From the IMG/VR virus record IMGVR_UViG_3300011436_000008, positions 1 through 23,084 of that record: a DNA stretch of 23,084 bases; one strand, given 5' to 3'. The DNA comes from a virus. The notes under the pieces are model-generated. The model saw only the letters and a program-made list of their open reading frames with translations, made no database searches and had not been told where the DNA came from. The position numbers were made by a program, and so were the translations under genes. Position 1 is the stretch's first letter; each line of letters begins with the position of its first letter. Below, piece after piece: positions 7,744 through 14,743 of the stretch.

Positions 7744-8357
7744 GAGTGCTCCTTCGGCAGTCCTAAAACGACGCGGCTTTGAGTTCCATCGCACCACTCT
7801 TTAATTTGCCAACGGCTTTCAATCTTGGCTTGCCACCAGTGAGGCGATTCGATGGTAAGGTGCAAATCCTCGATAATCTCCATGTCGCTAAAATCTGCCG
7901 TGCTGGAAGGTACATGAGCGATGGTAAGAAGCCCGCCTTTGCGCGTAATCTTCGCCATGCCGTCCAGTGTCCGGTCGACATACTGCGGCGGTATATGCTC
8001 CAGCACATCGCAACAAAGTATCCAGTCGAATACCGGGAGGCCGTCGAGTTCCCACATATTGCCTTCGATGAATGGCAAGTCCACCTCACGCACGTCGACG
8101 AAATCGAACAACGTCACGTTGAGAACCCTGGGTTCTCCCCCTGGCATTTTCTTTTTATAGTCAGCAAGGTATTTACCAGCCCGCCCGGTACCGCAACCCA
8201 AGTCGATAACGGTGTCGCCCTGCTCTCGCGCAGAAGAAAAGAGAAAGTAAGCGGCTACACGCTCGCCTGGCGAGCCTCGGCGATAGGACTTATGCTGATA
8301 GGCACGCCAATACTTGCGCTTCTCCGATTCGAGGTCGGCTAAACTAGACTGCATCAT
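7737..8357 (-). CDS. Class I SAM-dependent methyltransferase
   Basis: With the ATG at 8357 (GGAAG about 8 bases upstream) the protein has 206 residues; an in-frame ATG at 8384 and a GTG at 8402 are alternatives. Motif I is clear (VIDLGCGTGRAGKYLADY, about 50-67), an acidic loop follows (LFDFVDVREVDLP), and the motif IV/post-region is CCDVLEHIPP (115-124), then KGGLLTIAHVP. This is the UbiE/BioC/Methyltransf_11-type Rossmann fold. The substrate is not given by the sequence: a small molecule, sugar or protein is possible, and no DNA-recognition DPPY/NPPF motif is present. It sits in a block with a Rossmann-like and a metal-cluster protein, which suggests a shared modification task. Confidence 0.88.
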   Translation of the reverse strand: MMQSSLADLESEKRKYWRAYQHKSYRRGSPGERVAAYFLFSSAREQGDTVIDLGCGTGRAGKYLADYKKKMPGGEPRVLNVTLFDFVDVREVDLPFIEGNMWELDGLPVFDWILCCDVLEHIPPQYVDRTLDGMAKITRKGGLLTIAHVPSSTADFSDMEIIEDLHLTIESPHWWQAKIESRWQIKEWCDGTQSRVVLGLPKEHSC

Positions 8358-8556
8358 CTGCGCGATCTTCCACCCAACCACCATACTCTTTGGTCGTTGC
8401 ACTGCTTGGGCTTGCCGGTCTTTGGAAACGGCAGATAGTGTTGCCGGCTTTGTTGACTGCCATGTGCGCGTTGGTCCAGGTGTGGTCGGCTATCTTAGCC
8501 TTGGCCCATTCTTCAGCGGCTATGCGCCCTACGGCGGTATCAGCGAAATTTGCCAT
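8344..8556 (-). CDS. Small hypothetical protein (70 aa)
   Basis: GGGAGG stands about 8 bases before the ATG at 8556, and the 3' end overlaps the start of the methyltransferase gene. The sequence is an Ala-rich helix (MANFADTAVGRIAAEEWAKA) followed by a Cys/Arg segment (GNTICRFQRP) and an acidic tail. No family is recognised. Its strong ribosome-binding site and correct operon spacing make it a likely real gene. Confidence 0.65.
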   Translation of the reverse strand: MANFADTAVGRIAAEEWAKAKIADHTWTNAHMAVNKAGNTICRFQRPASPSSATTKEYGGWVEDRADDAV

Positions 8557-8560
8557 TGTA

Positions 8561-8833
8561 TTATTCCTCCCTTAGCGAGCATTGCCCGCGCCTGATAAGT
8601 GAAATGAGATGGTCATCTTCGGCTGGCCCGGCGTTGTGCAAACAAAACCCTTCCTTGATGGAACCATACGGGTCGGCAAGTAGGATAGGCATGTCGGTGT
8701 AGCGTTTGTCGTAGACGGTGCAGCGCGTAGACATCGGCATACCAGCGATACCGCCAATATCGAGATACTGGCACTTGAAGTTGCCTATCCAGCAACAGTT
8801 GCCGCATTGATTACAGTGTCCAGAGATACTCAC
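8561..8833 (-). CDS. YkgJ-type CxxCxxCC metal-cluster protein
   Basis: A 90-residue protein starting at GTG 8833 (AGGATGG upstream), overlapping the previous gene by 23 bases. It has HCNQCGNCC at residues 6-14, then KCQYLD at 20-25 and RCTVYDKRYTDMP at 37-49, with further Cys near the end (FCLHN, QCSLREE). This is the YkgJ/UPF0153 putative zinc- or iron-chelating pattern (CxxCxxCC ... C ... CxxY). Known family members are small, often of unknown substrate, and are found beside glycan or sugar-modification genes. Here it lies between a Rossmann-like protein and a methyltransferase. Confidence 0.8.
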   Translation of the reverse strand: MSISGHCNQCGNCCWIGNFKCQYLDIGGIAGMPMSTRCTVYDKRYTDMPILLADPYGSIKEGFCLHNAGPAEDDHLISLIRRGQCSLREE

Positions 8834-9395
8834 GAGTCCATCCTGACATGCTATGCAATGTTTTCTTAAACTCCGGGTTCCGGTTTACTTCCGCCTTGAA
8901 CTGGCTCTGTACTTTCGAGTATCCGCCATTGATCGTGTCGTCCGGTTGCCAAAAGCACGGTGTTGAATCTGTAGGGCATCCACAAAGTACGATAGGTTGG
9001 CAACCCATCAAGTGAGCTACTTGCGCTGCGAACAAACCTGAAAGAGCAAAAATAGGTGTCAGTCCCATCCATTGGTGCCATTCCCTTTCTCCATATAAGC
9101 CGCCGTCATGTACCCTGAAATCCTTATTGCCATATCCCTTGCTAGTTGCATCGCGCCTGAGTCCTACCCAACAATCAAGTTTCGGAGTGTGAAGAGAAAC
9201 CATATGATCCACATGAGGAAGATAGACGCCAACATCGTTAGCAGCAAAGATAACGCATCGGCCCATTGCTGACTCGGCGGCCTTAACTTCCTCAAAGACT
9301 CCCTTCGCATTCCCGGCGACTATCGCCGGCTGGCCGCGAAGTTCTCCTAAGAGTTCTTCGCAGCCTTCGCCAGTGTATCCGCTCGACTCCCACAC
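8811..9395 (-). CDS. Rossmann-like phage protein, DUF115/Maf-like (possible glycan modification)
   Basis: The true start is probably GTG at 9395, overlapping the upstream stop (TAGTG); a longer in-frame reading to 9650 is out-of-phase noise over the neighbouring gene. The 194 residues read as a nucleotide-type fold: QPAIVAGNAKGVFEEVKAAE, CVIFAANDVGVYLPHVDHMV, SLHTPKLDCWVGLR, then LSGLFAAQVAHLMGCQPIVL with CGCPTDS after it, ending in SMSGWTREYLW. The NDVG...DHxVSLH and GLFAAQVAHLMG...LCG elements recall DUF115/flagellin-Maf and related phage proteins. I infer a sugar-nucleotide or pterin-type ligand; no catalytic residue is certain. Confidence 0.65.
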   Translation of the reverse strand: MWESSGYTGEGCEELLGELRGQPAIVAGNAKGVFEEVKAAESAMGRCVIFAANDVGVYLPHVDHMVSLHTPKLDCWVGLRRDATSKGYGNKDFRVHDGGLYGEREWHQWMGLTPIFALSGLFAAQVAHLMGCQPIVLCGCPTDSTPCFWQPDDTINGGYSKVQSQFKAEVNRNPEFKKTLHSMSGWTREYLWTL

Positions 9396-9886
9396 TACGC
9401 CACAAAGCGAAATGTGTAATAGAATATCTTCGTGGCTACCGGAACAACCGCCGCCCAAGTGGCGATTACAACCTGGTCCGTTGTCGGCTTGTAGTGGTGC
9501 CCGGTGGCGTTGATCGTGGCAATCGCCGCCACGTCGCAATCGAACGCCGTGATGTACTTGTCTGCCGTGGCGCTGGTGCCGATTGCCAGGGTCAAGCTGG
9601 CGCCCGCTGAGGCGCCCATAGCCTCGGTCGTTACCGTGGCACCGATGCACTTCCAGCCGGCCCGGTGGATAAACAGCTTGACTGTGCCGCTGGCCGTTTC
9701 TGACGTTCCGACAACGTAGGTGCCGGCGCCGACCGTGTGCGAGTCACTGATAATAATTTCCTCGCCGAACCGCTCCGTTGACCGGAATGGCCTGCCGAGA
9801 ATGTCGTGGTTCTGATACGACGTTGAGCGAAGCTCGCTCGCCGTGCCACGACTCGATAGCAATACCCGCTTGATGAACTGAAACAT
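9395..9886 (-). CDS. Predicted head-associated structural protein
   Basis: A 163-residue protein with GAGAGG about 9 bases before its ATG, lying 58 bases downstream of the major capsid gene. The N-terminus is basic (MFQFIKRVLLSSRG), the middle is acidic and then a Gly/Ala/Thr-rich beta region (GASAGASLTLAIGTSATADK, TDQVVIATWAAVVPVATKIF). Position right after the capsid gene and composition fit a head decoration or head-closure protein. No named family is recognised. Confidence 0.7.
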   Translation of the reverse strand: MFQFIKRVLLSSRGTASELRSTSYQNHDILGRPFRSTERFGEEIIISDSHTVGAGTYVVGTSETASGTVKLFIHRAGWKCIGATVTTEAMGASAGASLTLAIGTSATADKYITAFDCDVAAIATINATGHHYKPTTDQVVIATWAAVVPVATKIFYYTFRFVA

Positions 9887-9900
9887 ATGAATGTCCTCTC

Positions 9901-9925
9901 TAGGGCGTTCTCCATTTCCACCCTA
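9901..9925 (-). promoter_or_regulatory. Stem-loop between capsid gene and next gene
   Basis: A 7-bp stem (TAGGGTG with CGCCCTA on the minus strand, one G-U pair) closes an 11-base loop, 18 bases after the capsid stop. No U-tract follows, so it is unlikely to be a strong terminator. It could moderate expression downstream of the abundant capsid mRNA or protect its 3' end. Confidence 0.3.
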
Positions 9926-9943
9926 ATTAGCTGAAGTTGTTGT

Positions 9944-10909
9944 TTAATTTTCCTTGGCGATAATCAAAACGACTGCACCTTCCCACAAGCGCACGGCGCC
10001 AAACGTCGCACTTATGTAGACCTGATTGTCATAGTTGAGGTCGTCACGTTCACTCACCCTCGGCGTGAACTCCTGACCACTCGAAAAACCTACTGCGCTT
10101 TTCGACATCGCAATCATGCTTCGGCTGTTAGCGTCGTACATCGGCAGGATGGTCTGCAATGCGACGGCGGTGGCGTCGTCCACCCAAGTGGTTTGATCGC
10201 CATAATCCTGAACCAATGTCCAATCGAACCCTTGCCACGCATGACCATTCATTGAACCACTGTCCATGATTCTCGGAGTGCTGGTAAAATCTGAAGATGA
10301 CGCCTGCGTGATTGCCATGATGTCGGTTTCTTGCCCGGCACCGTAAAACATCACACGGTTTTGTGGGCCGGTCGGCACATAGCCTTTAGTCAACAGCACG
10401 CCTGCGCTGATGATGACCGTCAGGTTGATTGCCGTGTTGGTCGTGCCGACGATCCGGCTGGTAAGCATGGCCTGGGTGCCATAGGTCATTTGACCTGTGG
10501 TGCCGGAAGTCGTAATTACCATGGCATCGCCTACCGCCGCCGATAGTAACGCCGCATCACGCGAGCGCACCGCAGCCGCCGAGAGTTCGCGCACATACTC
10601 GGACTGCGGGTTGATAAGCGCCCGCACCAAGTCGACGTTTTTGCTGACCAAGCAGGCGCCGCCAATAGACTGCACCGGACAGCCGCGCCGGGTGTGGTTG
10701 GGGTTGAGAATAGGTGTGGTGCTATGCGCGCCGATTGGCACCAGCATGACACCGCCCATCCGTTCCCAGGTGTCGATCGCTGCGCTAACGCCCATGTGCT
10801 TGACGGCTGGAGCAATCTTGTCGAATACGACGGCTTCGCGCTGCTCCATGTTGGCGAGAATGTTTTGGTTGAATTGATGGACATATGCCATCGGAAAACT
10901 GGTACTCAT
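9944..10909 (-). CDS. Major capsid protein
   Basis: The 321-residue length and sequence features match the capsid family seen in phiKMV-like and marine podoviruses. It opens MSTSFPMAYVHQFNQNILAN with a helical N-arm, has WERMGGVMLVPIGAHST around residues 48-64, and ends in ANSRSMIAMSKSAVGFSSGQ, DLNYDNQVYISATFGAVRLW, EGAVVLIIAKEN. That C-terminal segment is the typical beta-strand signature of HK97-fold capsids of this type. It forms the icosahedral head around the scaffold. AAAGGA lies 9 bases before the ATG. It is preceded by a 170-base hairpin-rich leader and followed by a probable head protein. Confidence 0.9.
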   Translation of the reverse strand: MSTSFPMAYVHQFNQNILANMEQREAVVFDKIAPAVKHMGVSAAIDTWERMGGVMLVPIGAHSTTPILNPNHTRRGCPVQSIGGACLVSKNVDLVRALINPQSEYVRELSAAAVRSRDAALLSAAVGDAMVITTSGTTGQMTYGTQAMLTSRIVGTTNTAINLTVIISAGVLLTKGYVPTGPQNRVMFYGAGQETDIMAITQASSSDFTSTPRIMDSGSMNGHAWQGFDWTLVQDYGDQTTWVDDATAVALQTILPMYDANSRSMIAMSKSAVGFSSGQEFTPRVSERDDLNYDNQVYISATFGAVRLWEGAVVLIIAKEN

Positions 10910-10936
10910 GGATTTATCCTTTCAGGGTTATATACT

Positions 10937-11074
10937 CTCGGCAATTAAGCGAGACCGAGAATCGCCCGGTGGAGGTGCCCGCATTGCACGGACTCCATCT
11001 GACTCGTCGTGAGTCAACGCCACGGCTTTCCGTGGAGCCATCGGACTAACCTTGAAAGGTTAGGTGCCCGAAAT
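10937..11074 (-). promoter_or_regulatory. Multi-hairpin leader upstream of major capsid gene
   Basis: A 170-base gap sits before the capsid gene. On the minus strand it can form, in transcript order: CTAACCTT/AAGGTTAG at 11,063-11,046 (2-base spacer), CCACGG-aaag-CCGTGG at 11,035-11,020, TGACTC-acgac-GAGTCA at 11,016-11,000, then GGAG/CTCC with GTGC/GCAC at 10,996-10,971. All four are near perfect. The motif GGTGCCCG (plus-strand reading) occurs at both ends (10,974 and 11,064). This points to a structured 5' leader or small RNA controlling capsid expression. No known ribozyme or riboswitch core was recognised. A TATATA motif is present close to the capsid start, but without a -35. Confidence 0.45.
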
Positions 11075-11105
11075 GTCTGCTACCTATCCGGCATCGGTAG
11101 CAGAC
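11075..11105 (-). promoter_or_regulatory. Perfect 10-bp stem-loop at a gene end
   Basis: GTCTGCTACC and GGTAGCAGAC flank an 11-base loop, and the minus-strand stop codon of the small gene before it lies within the stem. No U-run follows on the minus strand, so a classic intrinsic terminator is unlikely. It may slow ribosomes or mark an RNA-processing boundary before the capsid leader. Confidence 0.4.
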
Positions 11106-11286
11106 TTCTTTGGTCATAGCGTAGCGAGCGTTGAATCATGCGAATACTCTCGTTCTCCTCAAAATAGCCGGAGTCTTTTGAAGGTACAGATTGCTCTATC
11201 GCATGGGTCGAGCAACCGAGATGCCCTAGACGCGCCGCAATAACGACGCTTAAACGCTCTGTGGGATTCAATTCTTTGCAACACAT
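11080..11286 (-). CDS. Small hypothetical protein (68 aa)
   Basis: Starts at an ATG 3 bases after the preceding stop; the Shine-Dalgarno is weak. The residues (MCCKELNPTERLSVVIAARL ... IRMIQRSLRYDQRSLLP) suggest a short basic helix after a Cys-rich start. No family is recognised. Its place before the structured leader could make it part of the scaffold-capsid unit, but it may also be a spurious frame. Confidence 0.45.
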   Translation of the reverse strand: MCCKELNPTERLSVVIAARLGHLGCSTHAIEQSVPSKDSGYFEENESIRMIQRSLRYDQRSLLPMPDR

Positions 11287-11289
11287 TAC

Positions 11290-11517
11290 TCAATCGTCTT
11301 TTTCACCCTTGCCCGCCGGCGCGTCGCCGCGATAGTAGCGGTCAACGATCTCGTAGGGCACTCCACTTAGGCGCACGGCATCGCTTCTGCTAATACCGTT
11401 CTTTTTCATTCTGCCGATTGCTATCGTCATCGCGCCTGACTCCCAAACTTCCTTTTTAACGTCTATTGAGTGCTGGCGCTTCATAAGAGTTTTTTTGTCG
11501 ATCATTACTTCAGACAT
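11290..11517 (-). CDS. Small basic hypothetical protein with possible helix-turn-helix
   Basis: A 75-residue protein with AGGAG about 7 bases before its ATG. The middle (MTIAIGRMKKNGISRSDAVR LSGVPYEIVDRYYRG) resembles a helix-turn-helix pair with a GIS/SGVP turn, which would fit DNA or RNA binding. The C-terminus is charged (GKGEKDD). It sits between scaffold and capsid. No named family is recognised, and the DNA-binding reading is inference. Confidence 0.6.
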   Translation of the reverse strand: MSEVMIDKKTLMKRQHSIDVKKEVWESGAMTIAIGRMKKNGISRSDAVRLSGVPYEIVDRYYRGDAPAGKGEKDD

Positions 11518-11527
11518 TGCGTTTCTC

Positions 11528-12379
11528 CTATATTTCTATCGTACCCGGATAACCCTTTTTCATCAACTGGTTGACATACTCGGTAACATCGGGGTCGCCC
11601 TGGTGGTAAGCCTTGTACTTAGGGTTCTCTTTGTTACGGATGATGTCCTTTGCCTCCAACACCGCCGCATTGCCGTCGTGCGACGTTGCCCCGTTAGCCG
11701 TACCACCGAAATCAGTTTGAGTCATTTTCGCCACCAGTCCTATTAGTTTTACCATTGCCGGATGGTCGCCCAAAGCCAATGCCTTATTCTCCGAGGCTTG
11801 CCCGTATGGCGCCACACCGTCGTTGAGTAAGTCTTTCAATTCGGGAATATCGCGTGAGAGTAAGTCCACGTTCTGCTTGTACTCGGCAATGCGTTGGGTC
11901 GACTCGCCCTTGAATATATCCGCCATCAAGGCGTCGACGTGCTCGCCCTGGATGAAGTCCACTTCGGCGCCCTTGGCGGGTAGGAGAGCTGGTAGAATAT
12001 CCTTGGCGAAGGTTTCGACTAGCCCCGCCGCTTGCGTCTTGGATAGTCCTAGCTTGTGCGCCTGCTCGCGGAAGATGCCAAGGGTCTTGTCGGACTTGAT
12101 GACTTCATCGGCCATGCCGTCGAACTTAAACTCGTAGTCGTCGGCTTTTGCCGGCGGCATACGGTCGGCGAAGACATGCTGGAGTTTCGGCAAGTGCTGA
12201 GTTTTCCAGGCTTCGAGTTCCTTGGGATCGTTGCCGGGTATCGCTACCGAACGGCCCTGGTAGGACTCCATTTCACTGAAGCCCTTCACCAGCGAGCCGA
12301 CATCGTTGTACTTTTGGACTGCCGAACTGCCGCGTAGTTCCTCGGGTAGACTCTGCACTATATCATCTGGCAGTGGCAT
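11528..12379 (-). CDS. Capsid scaffold/assembly protein
   Basis: A 283-residue, acidic, mostly helical protein directly upstream of the capsid genes. MPLPDDIVQSLPEELRGSSA, then NDVGSLVKGFSEMESYQGRS, then PGNDPKELEAWKTQHLP, is the usual opening of podoviral and siphoviral scaffolds, with a central long helix (FREQAHKLGLSKTQAAGLVE). The ATG overlaps the upstream stop (TAATG) behind GAGGAG. It would guide capsid shell assembly and then leave or be cleaved. No protease motif is seen in it. Confidence 0.85.
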   Translation of the reverse strand: MPLPDDIVQSLPEELRGSSAVQKYNDVGSLVKGFSEMESYQGRSVAIPGNDPKELEAWKTQHLPKLQHVFADRMPPAKADDYEFKFDGMADEVIKSDKTLGIFREQAHKLGLSKTQAAGLVETFAKDILPALLPAKGAEVDFIQGEHVDALMADIFKGESTQRIAEYKQNVDLLSRDIPELKDLLNDGVAPYGQASENKALALGDHPAMVKLIGLVAKMTQTDFGGTANGATSHDGNAAVLEAKDIIRNKENPKYKAYHQGDPDVTEYVNQLMKKGYPGTIEI

Positions 12380-12636
12380 TACATCTCCTCATTCAATTTG
12401 ACTAAGACAGCCGTCCTACTCATGGCAATAGTCAGAATGGTGCGCGATAGCCGGCGCATTCCTTCAGCCATGCCGCGCTCAAATTCCGAAGCGCCCTCCA
12501 CGTCCTCTGAAATAATAGTGCTGAAATAATCCCACAACACACCGCCCTGGAATACCGCCGCCCGTATTGCCTCGTCGATTTGCTCAGGGGTGCGCTCGAC
12601 ATAAGTGAGCCTGATTTTACGCTGCCGCTTCTTCAA
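12379..12636 (-). CDS. Small hypothetical protein (85 aa)
   Basis: The only start is TTG at 12636, 20 bases inside the upstream gene, with a poor Shine-Dalgarno, so translation by coupling is likely. The protein opens strongly basic (MKKRQRKIRLTYVERTPEQI) and then becomes helical and acidic (GASEFERGMAEGMRRLSRTI). Its stop overlaps the scaffold start. It is conserved in position between portal and scaffold, but no function is recognised. Confidence 0.6.
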   Translation of the reverse strand: MKKRQRKIRLTYVERTPEQIDEAIRAAVFQGGVLWDYFSTIISEDVEGASEFERGMAEGMRRLSRTILTIAMSRTAVLVKLNEEM

Positions 12637-12799
12637 GCTGCTTATCCCACTGGTTGATAAATTCCACTACATCCTTGAGCGTCGGTTCATGGTCATAACA
12701 CTGACTCATGCCACGGTTGTCTATCTTCAAAAAGAGTTGATACGGCATTAACTGAGGCGTCCTGCCGGGCAGTATCGAGTAGTCGCAAAATACCTTCAT
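12617..12799 (-). CDS. Small hypothetical protein (60 aa)
   Basis: The ATG at 12799 forms an ATGA overlap with the portal stop, with GGAGGA 11 bases upstream. Residues MKVFCDYSILPGRTPQLMPY and QWDKQLEEAAA show no membrane segment or metal motif. It lies between portal and the next small gene. It could be a head-tail adaptor or an unrelated co-expressed protein; I cannot assign it. Confidence 0.55.
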   Translation of the reverse strand: MKVFCDYSILPGRTPQLMPYQLFLKIDNRGMSQCYDHEPTLKDVVEFINQWDKQLEEAAA

Positions 12800-14472
12800 G
12801 CCGCTGCCTGTCCTCCGCTGGCGCCTTCGCGTGTGACTTTGAGGAACGGCGCCACATCTCCCGCCGCCTTAGCCGCACCCATGCCGAGCATCGCCATCTT
12901 CTCGGCGTTCTGCTGCGCGAGTAGCTTGGTGACTTTCTGGTTGAACTCGTACTCGCTTATCAGCATGTCCTGGGTGCCGCGAATCTCGAATAGCTTGCGT
13001 GATACTTTCTTAAAGTCGACAAGCTGTAGCACCTGCGGGTCAAACTGCTGGATGCCGGCAAGGTCGGCGACGGACTGCTGCAAATCAGTAATTTCCTGAT
13101 TGCGAGCTGCACGCGCAAGAGGCGATTCATAACTGACCGCCAGTGCCCCGTCTGCCGAGCCTTGCCTCAACACATCGGGGGGTTCGCGCAACATCCCCGC
13201 ATGCGCCATGTTGTCTAGGGTGACGTTGATGACTACGCTTTGATAGTCCTGTTCAAGGCGGGAATATACCGGACCTTGGATTTGCTGGAGTAGGTTAAGT
13301 CTTGCGTTGGTTTCAAAGGCTGTGAGTTCGGGTTTCTCGCGGCTGAGTAGATTGAGAATTTCTGAGACATGATAGATTCGTAAGATTTGCTCAACTTTGC
13401 GCTTTCGCATAAGGTCATCGGCTTGCCAGTTAGGCTGGTCGAATAGCTGCCGAACGGAGTTGTTAGGGTCAGTGACCACGGTATCTCCGCCGGCTCGCTT
13501 ATTAAGAATTCCGTTAATGATACTATTTCGTTTGCTAAGCGTTGGGGGATCGAGTTGTCTATCCCACATGAGCATTTCTTTTTTGTCGGCTTCATTCATC
13601 GTCCTCGCGTCGGGTAACGCCATTTCGCTAGGTCCACGTCCGTAAGGCTCACCGGCTATCAAGTCGTAACGTGCTACCGCCACGGGAAACAGTCGGTAGC
13701 CCGACTCGCGCACCAGCCGGAGTTTTTCCTTCTCCACCCAACACGACGCCCATGGTAGTTGGTTGGACTTCTTGAGTTTAGTGCCGGAGTATTCGAGGTT
13801 TTCCCTTGGACTGATGGAGTGTAGAAACGTCACGTCACGGTAGGGGGTCTTGTCGAGTTGACGGTTAAGGTCGTCGGACAAGCCGTAGTTTACCCCGCCG
13901 TCTTCCTCGAACATCTTGTGCGCATTGACCAGCTTGATGGTCACTTCCCGGATAAAGGTATCTATCTTTCCGTCCGGTCCCTCACACATGACGTAACTGC
14001 CAAATGGGATGGCCGTGTAACGAAGCTGGTTAAGACCGCTTCTAGTCTGCGGTACCATCTCGCAGAGTAAGGGGCCGTTGCCCATGTTGATCCATGAGTT
14101 TATCGCCTGTCCATTTCCTTGGTAGAAGTTGCTGCGCCGGAAGGCGAGCAGCATTGCGGTCGTCCAGTCCTTGAGACAATTAGCGGCATCTGAGTCCTCG
14201 TTTATTTCCGGGTCTGAATGCCCGAGTCCAAACCAGCGGGTAGCCGAGTTGCACACGGCGCCCTGGATAAACTGGCTGAGAATGAAAGAGCCGTAGGTCG
14301 CTGTCGAGTCAAATATCTTTCGGGTGCGTCTCTCGCCTGGCGCCCTGGTGCGCTCCACGTCTTTGTAGAACGGCGCTATGTAGTCGATGATGTCTTGGAC
14401 AATGTTGTCAAGATTGACGCGCTCCGCCTTGAGCGTTTCGTAATTCTTGGCGATGGCTTGGGGTAAATTCAT
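12796..14472 (-). CDS. Portal (head-to-tail connecting) protein, podovirus type
   Basis: A 558-residue protein matching the T7/phiKMV-type connector family (about 500-560 residues). It has NLPQAIAKNYETLKAERVNL at the N-terminus, DIIDYIAPFYKDVERTRAPG, RKIFDSTATYGSFILSQFIQ, and further on EPYGRGPSEMALPDARTMNEADKKEM. The C-terminal third is helical and Gln/Ala-rich, as in T7 gp8. Twelve copies would form the ring at one vertex that receives DNA from the terminase. Its ATG overlaps the pre-portal gene's stop. Its podoviral type is the main evidence for a short-tailed virion. Confidence 0.9.
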   Translation of the reverse strand: MNLPQAIAKNYETLKAERVNLDNIVQDIIDYIAPFYKDVERTRAPGERRTRKIFDSTATYGSFILSQFIQGAVCNSATRWFGLGHSDPEINEDSDAANCLKDWTTAMLLAFRRSNFYQGNGQAINSWINMGNGPLLCEMVPQTRSGLNQLRYTAIPFGSYVMCEGPDGKIDTFIREVTIKLVNAHKMFEEDGGVNYGLSDDLNRQLDKTPYRDVTFLHSISPRENLEYSGTKLKKSNQLPWASCWVEKEKLRLVRESGYRLFPVAVARYDLIAGEPYGRGPSEMALPDARTMNEADKKEMLMWDRQLDPPTLSKRNSIINGILNKRAGGDTVVTDPNNSVRQLFDQPNWQADDLMRKRKVEQILRIYHVSEILNLLSREKPELTAFETNARLNLLQQIQGPVYSRLEQDYQSVVINVTLDNMAHAGMLREPPDVLRQGSADGALAVSYESPLARAARNQEITDLQQSVADLAGIQQFDPQVLQLVDFKKVSRKLFEIRGTQDMLISEYEFNQKVTKLLAQQNAEKMAMLGMGAAKAAGDVAPFLKVTREGASGGQAAA

Positions 14473-14651
14473 CCGACGTTGCCCAAGTTACTTCCGCCTA
14501 TCACCGTGGAGGAGCGCCCCTGCGCCAGCATGGCCCGGCGCCGGGCGTCATTCTCTGCGGCTTGTATCTGAGTGCTGGAAGTGGACGGCGGGGGTTTTGC
14601 TTTGGGTATCTTCGGCTTATCGGCGCCGACGAACATATCTTTCAGCATCAT
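14469..14651 (-). CDS. Small pre-portal phage protein
   Basis: I prefer the ATG at 14651 because AGGAG lies 10 bases before it; an earlier ATG at 14675 lacks a site. The 60 residues have a Pro/Lys-rich first half (KDMFVGADKPKIPKAKPPPS) and an Ala/Arg-rich helix ending in AQGRSSTVIGGSNLGNVG. Proteins with this 'KPKIPK ... GRxSTxIxG' layout occur just before portals in several podoviruses. Function unknown; a virion or assembly role is inferred. Confidence 0.65.
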   Translation of the reverse strand: MMLKDMFVGADKPKIPKAKPPPSTSSTQIQAAENDARRRAMLAQGRSSTVIGGSNLGNVG

Positions 14652-14694
14652 GGGCGGGGTACTCCTAAGAACCATTACTCGCTTTTAGGCTTGG

Positions 14695-14726
14695 TTGTCA
14701 AGCGTCGGGCACAAGTGCCCTATAAT
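14695..14726 (+). promoter_or_regulatory. Divergent promoter with palindromic operator-like site
   Basis: A perfect TATAAT (14,721-14,726) lies about 40 bases before the plus-strand island. Immediately upstream of it is GGGCACAAGTGCCC (14,707-14,720), a 14-base near-perfect palindrome covering the spacer. TTGTCA at 14,695-14,700 could be the -35, but the spacing of 20 is long. The palindrome would be an operator able to block this promoter. Basal promoter activity is inferred. Confidence 0.5.
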
Positions 14727-14743
14727 ACTTGTTGACTTTCTTT

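Noticed and set aside
7779-8342. 187-codon plus-strand frame opposite the methyltransferase
   Set aside because: The minus strand encodes a methyltransferase with intact motifs; the opposite frame has no ribosome site or family signal.
8811-9650. 279-residue reading of the Rossmann-like gene with an Arg/His/Gly-rich N-terminus
   Set aside because: The extra N-terminal part overlaps the neighbouring 163-residue gene in another frame and has a biased composition. GTG at 9395, overlapping a stop, gives a clean start.
9901-9925. Intrinsic terminator after the capsid gene
   Set aside because: The stem has no following U-tract on the minus strand, so it is kept only as a stem-loop, not a terminator.
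10937-11074. Hammerhead, HDV-like or tRNA-like RNA upstream of the capsid
   Set aside because: The required hammerhead CUGAUGA/GAAA core, the HDV pseudoknot order and a tRNA cloverleaf with T-loop were not found by eye; only simple stems are supported.
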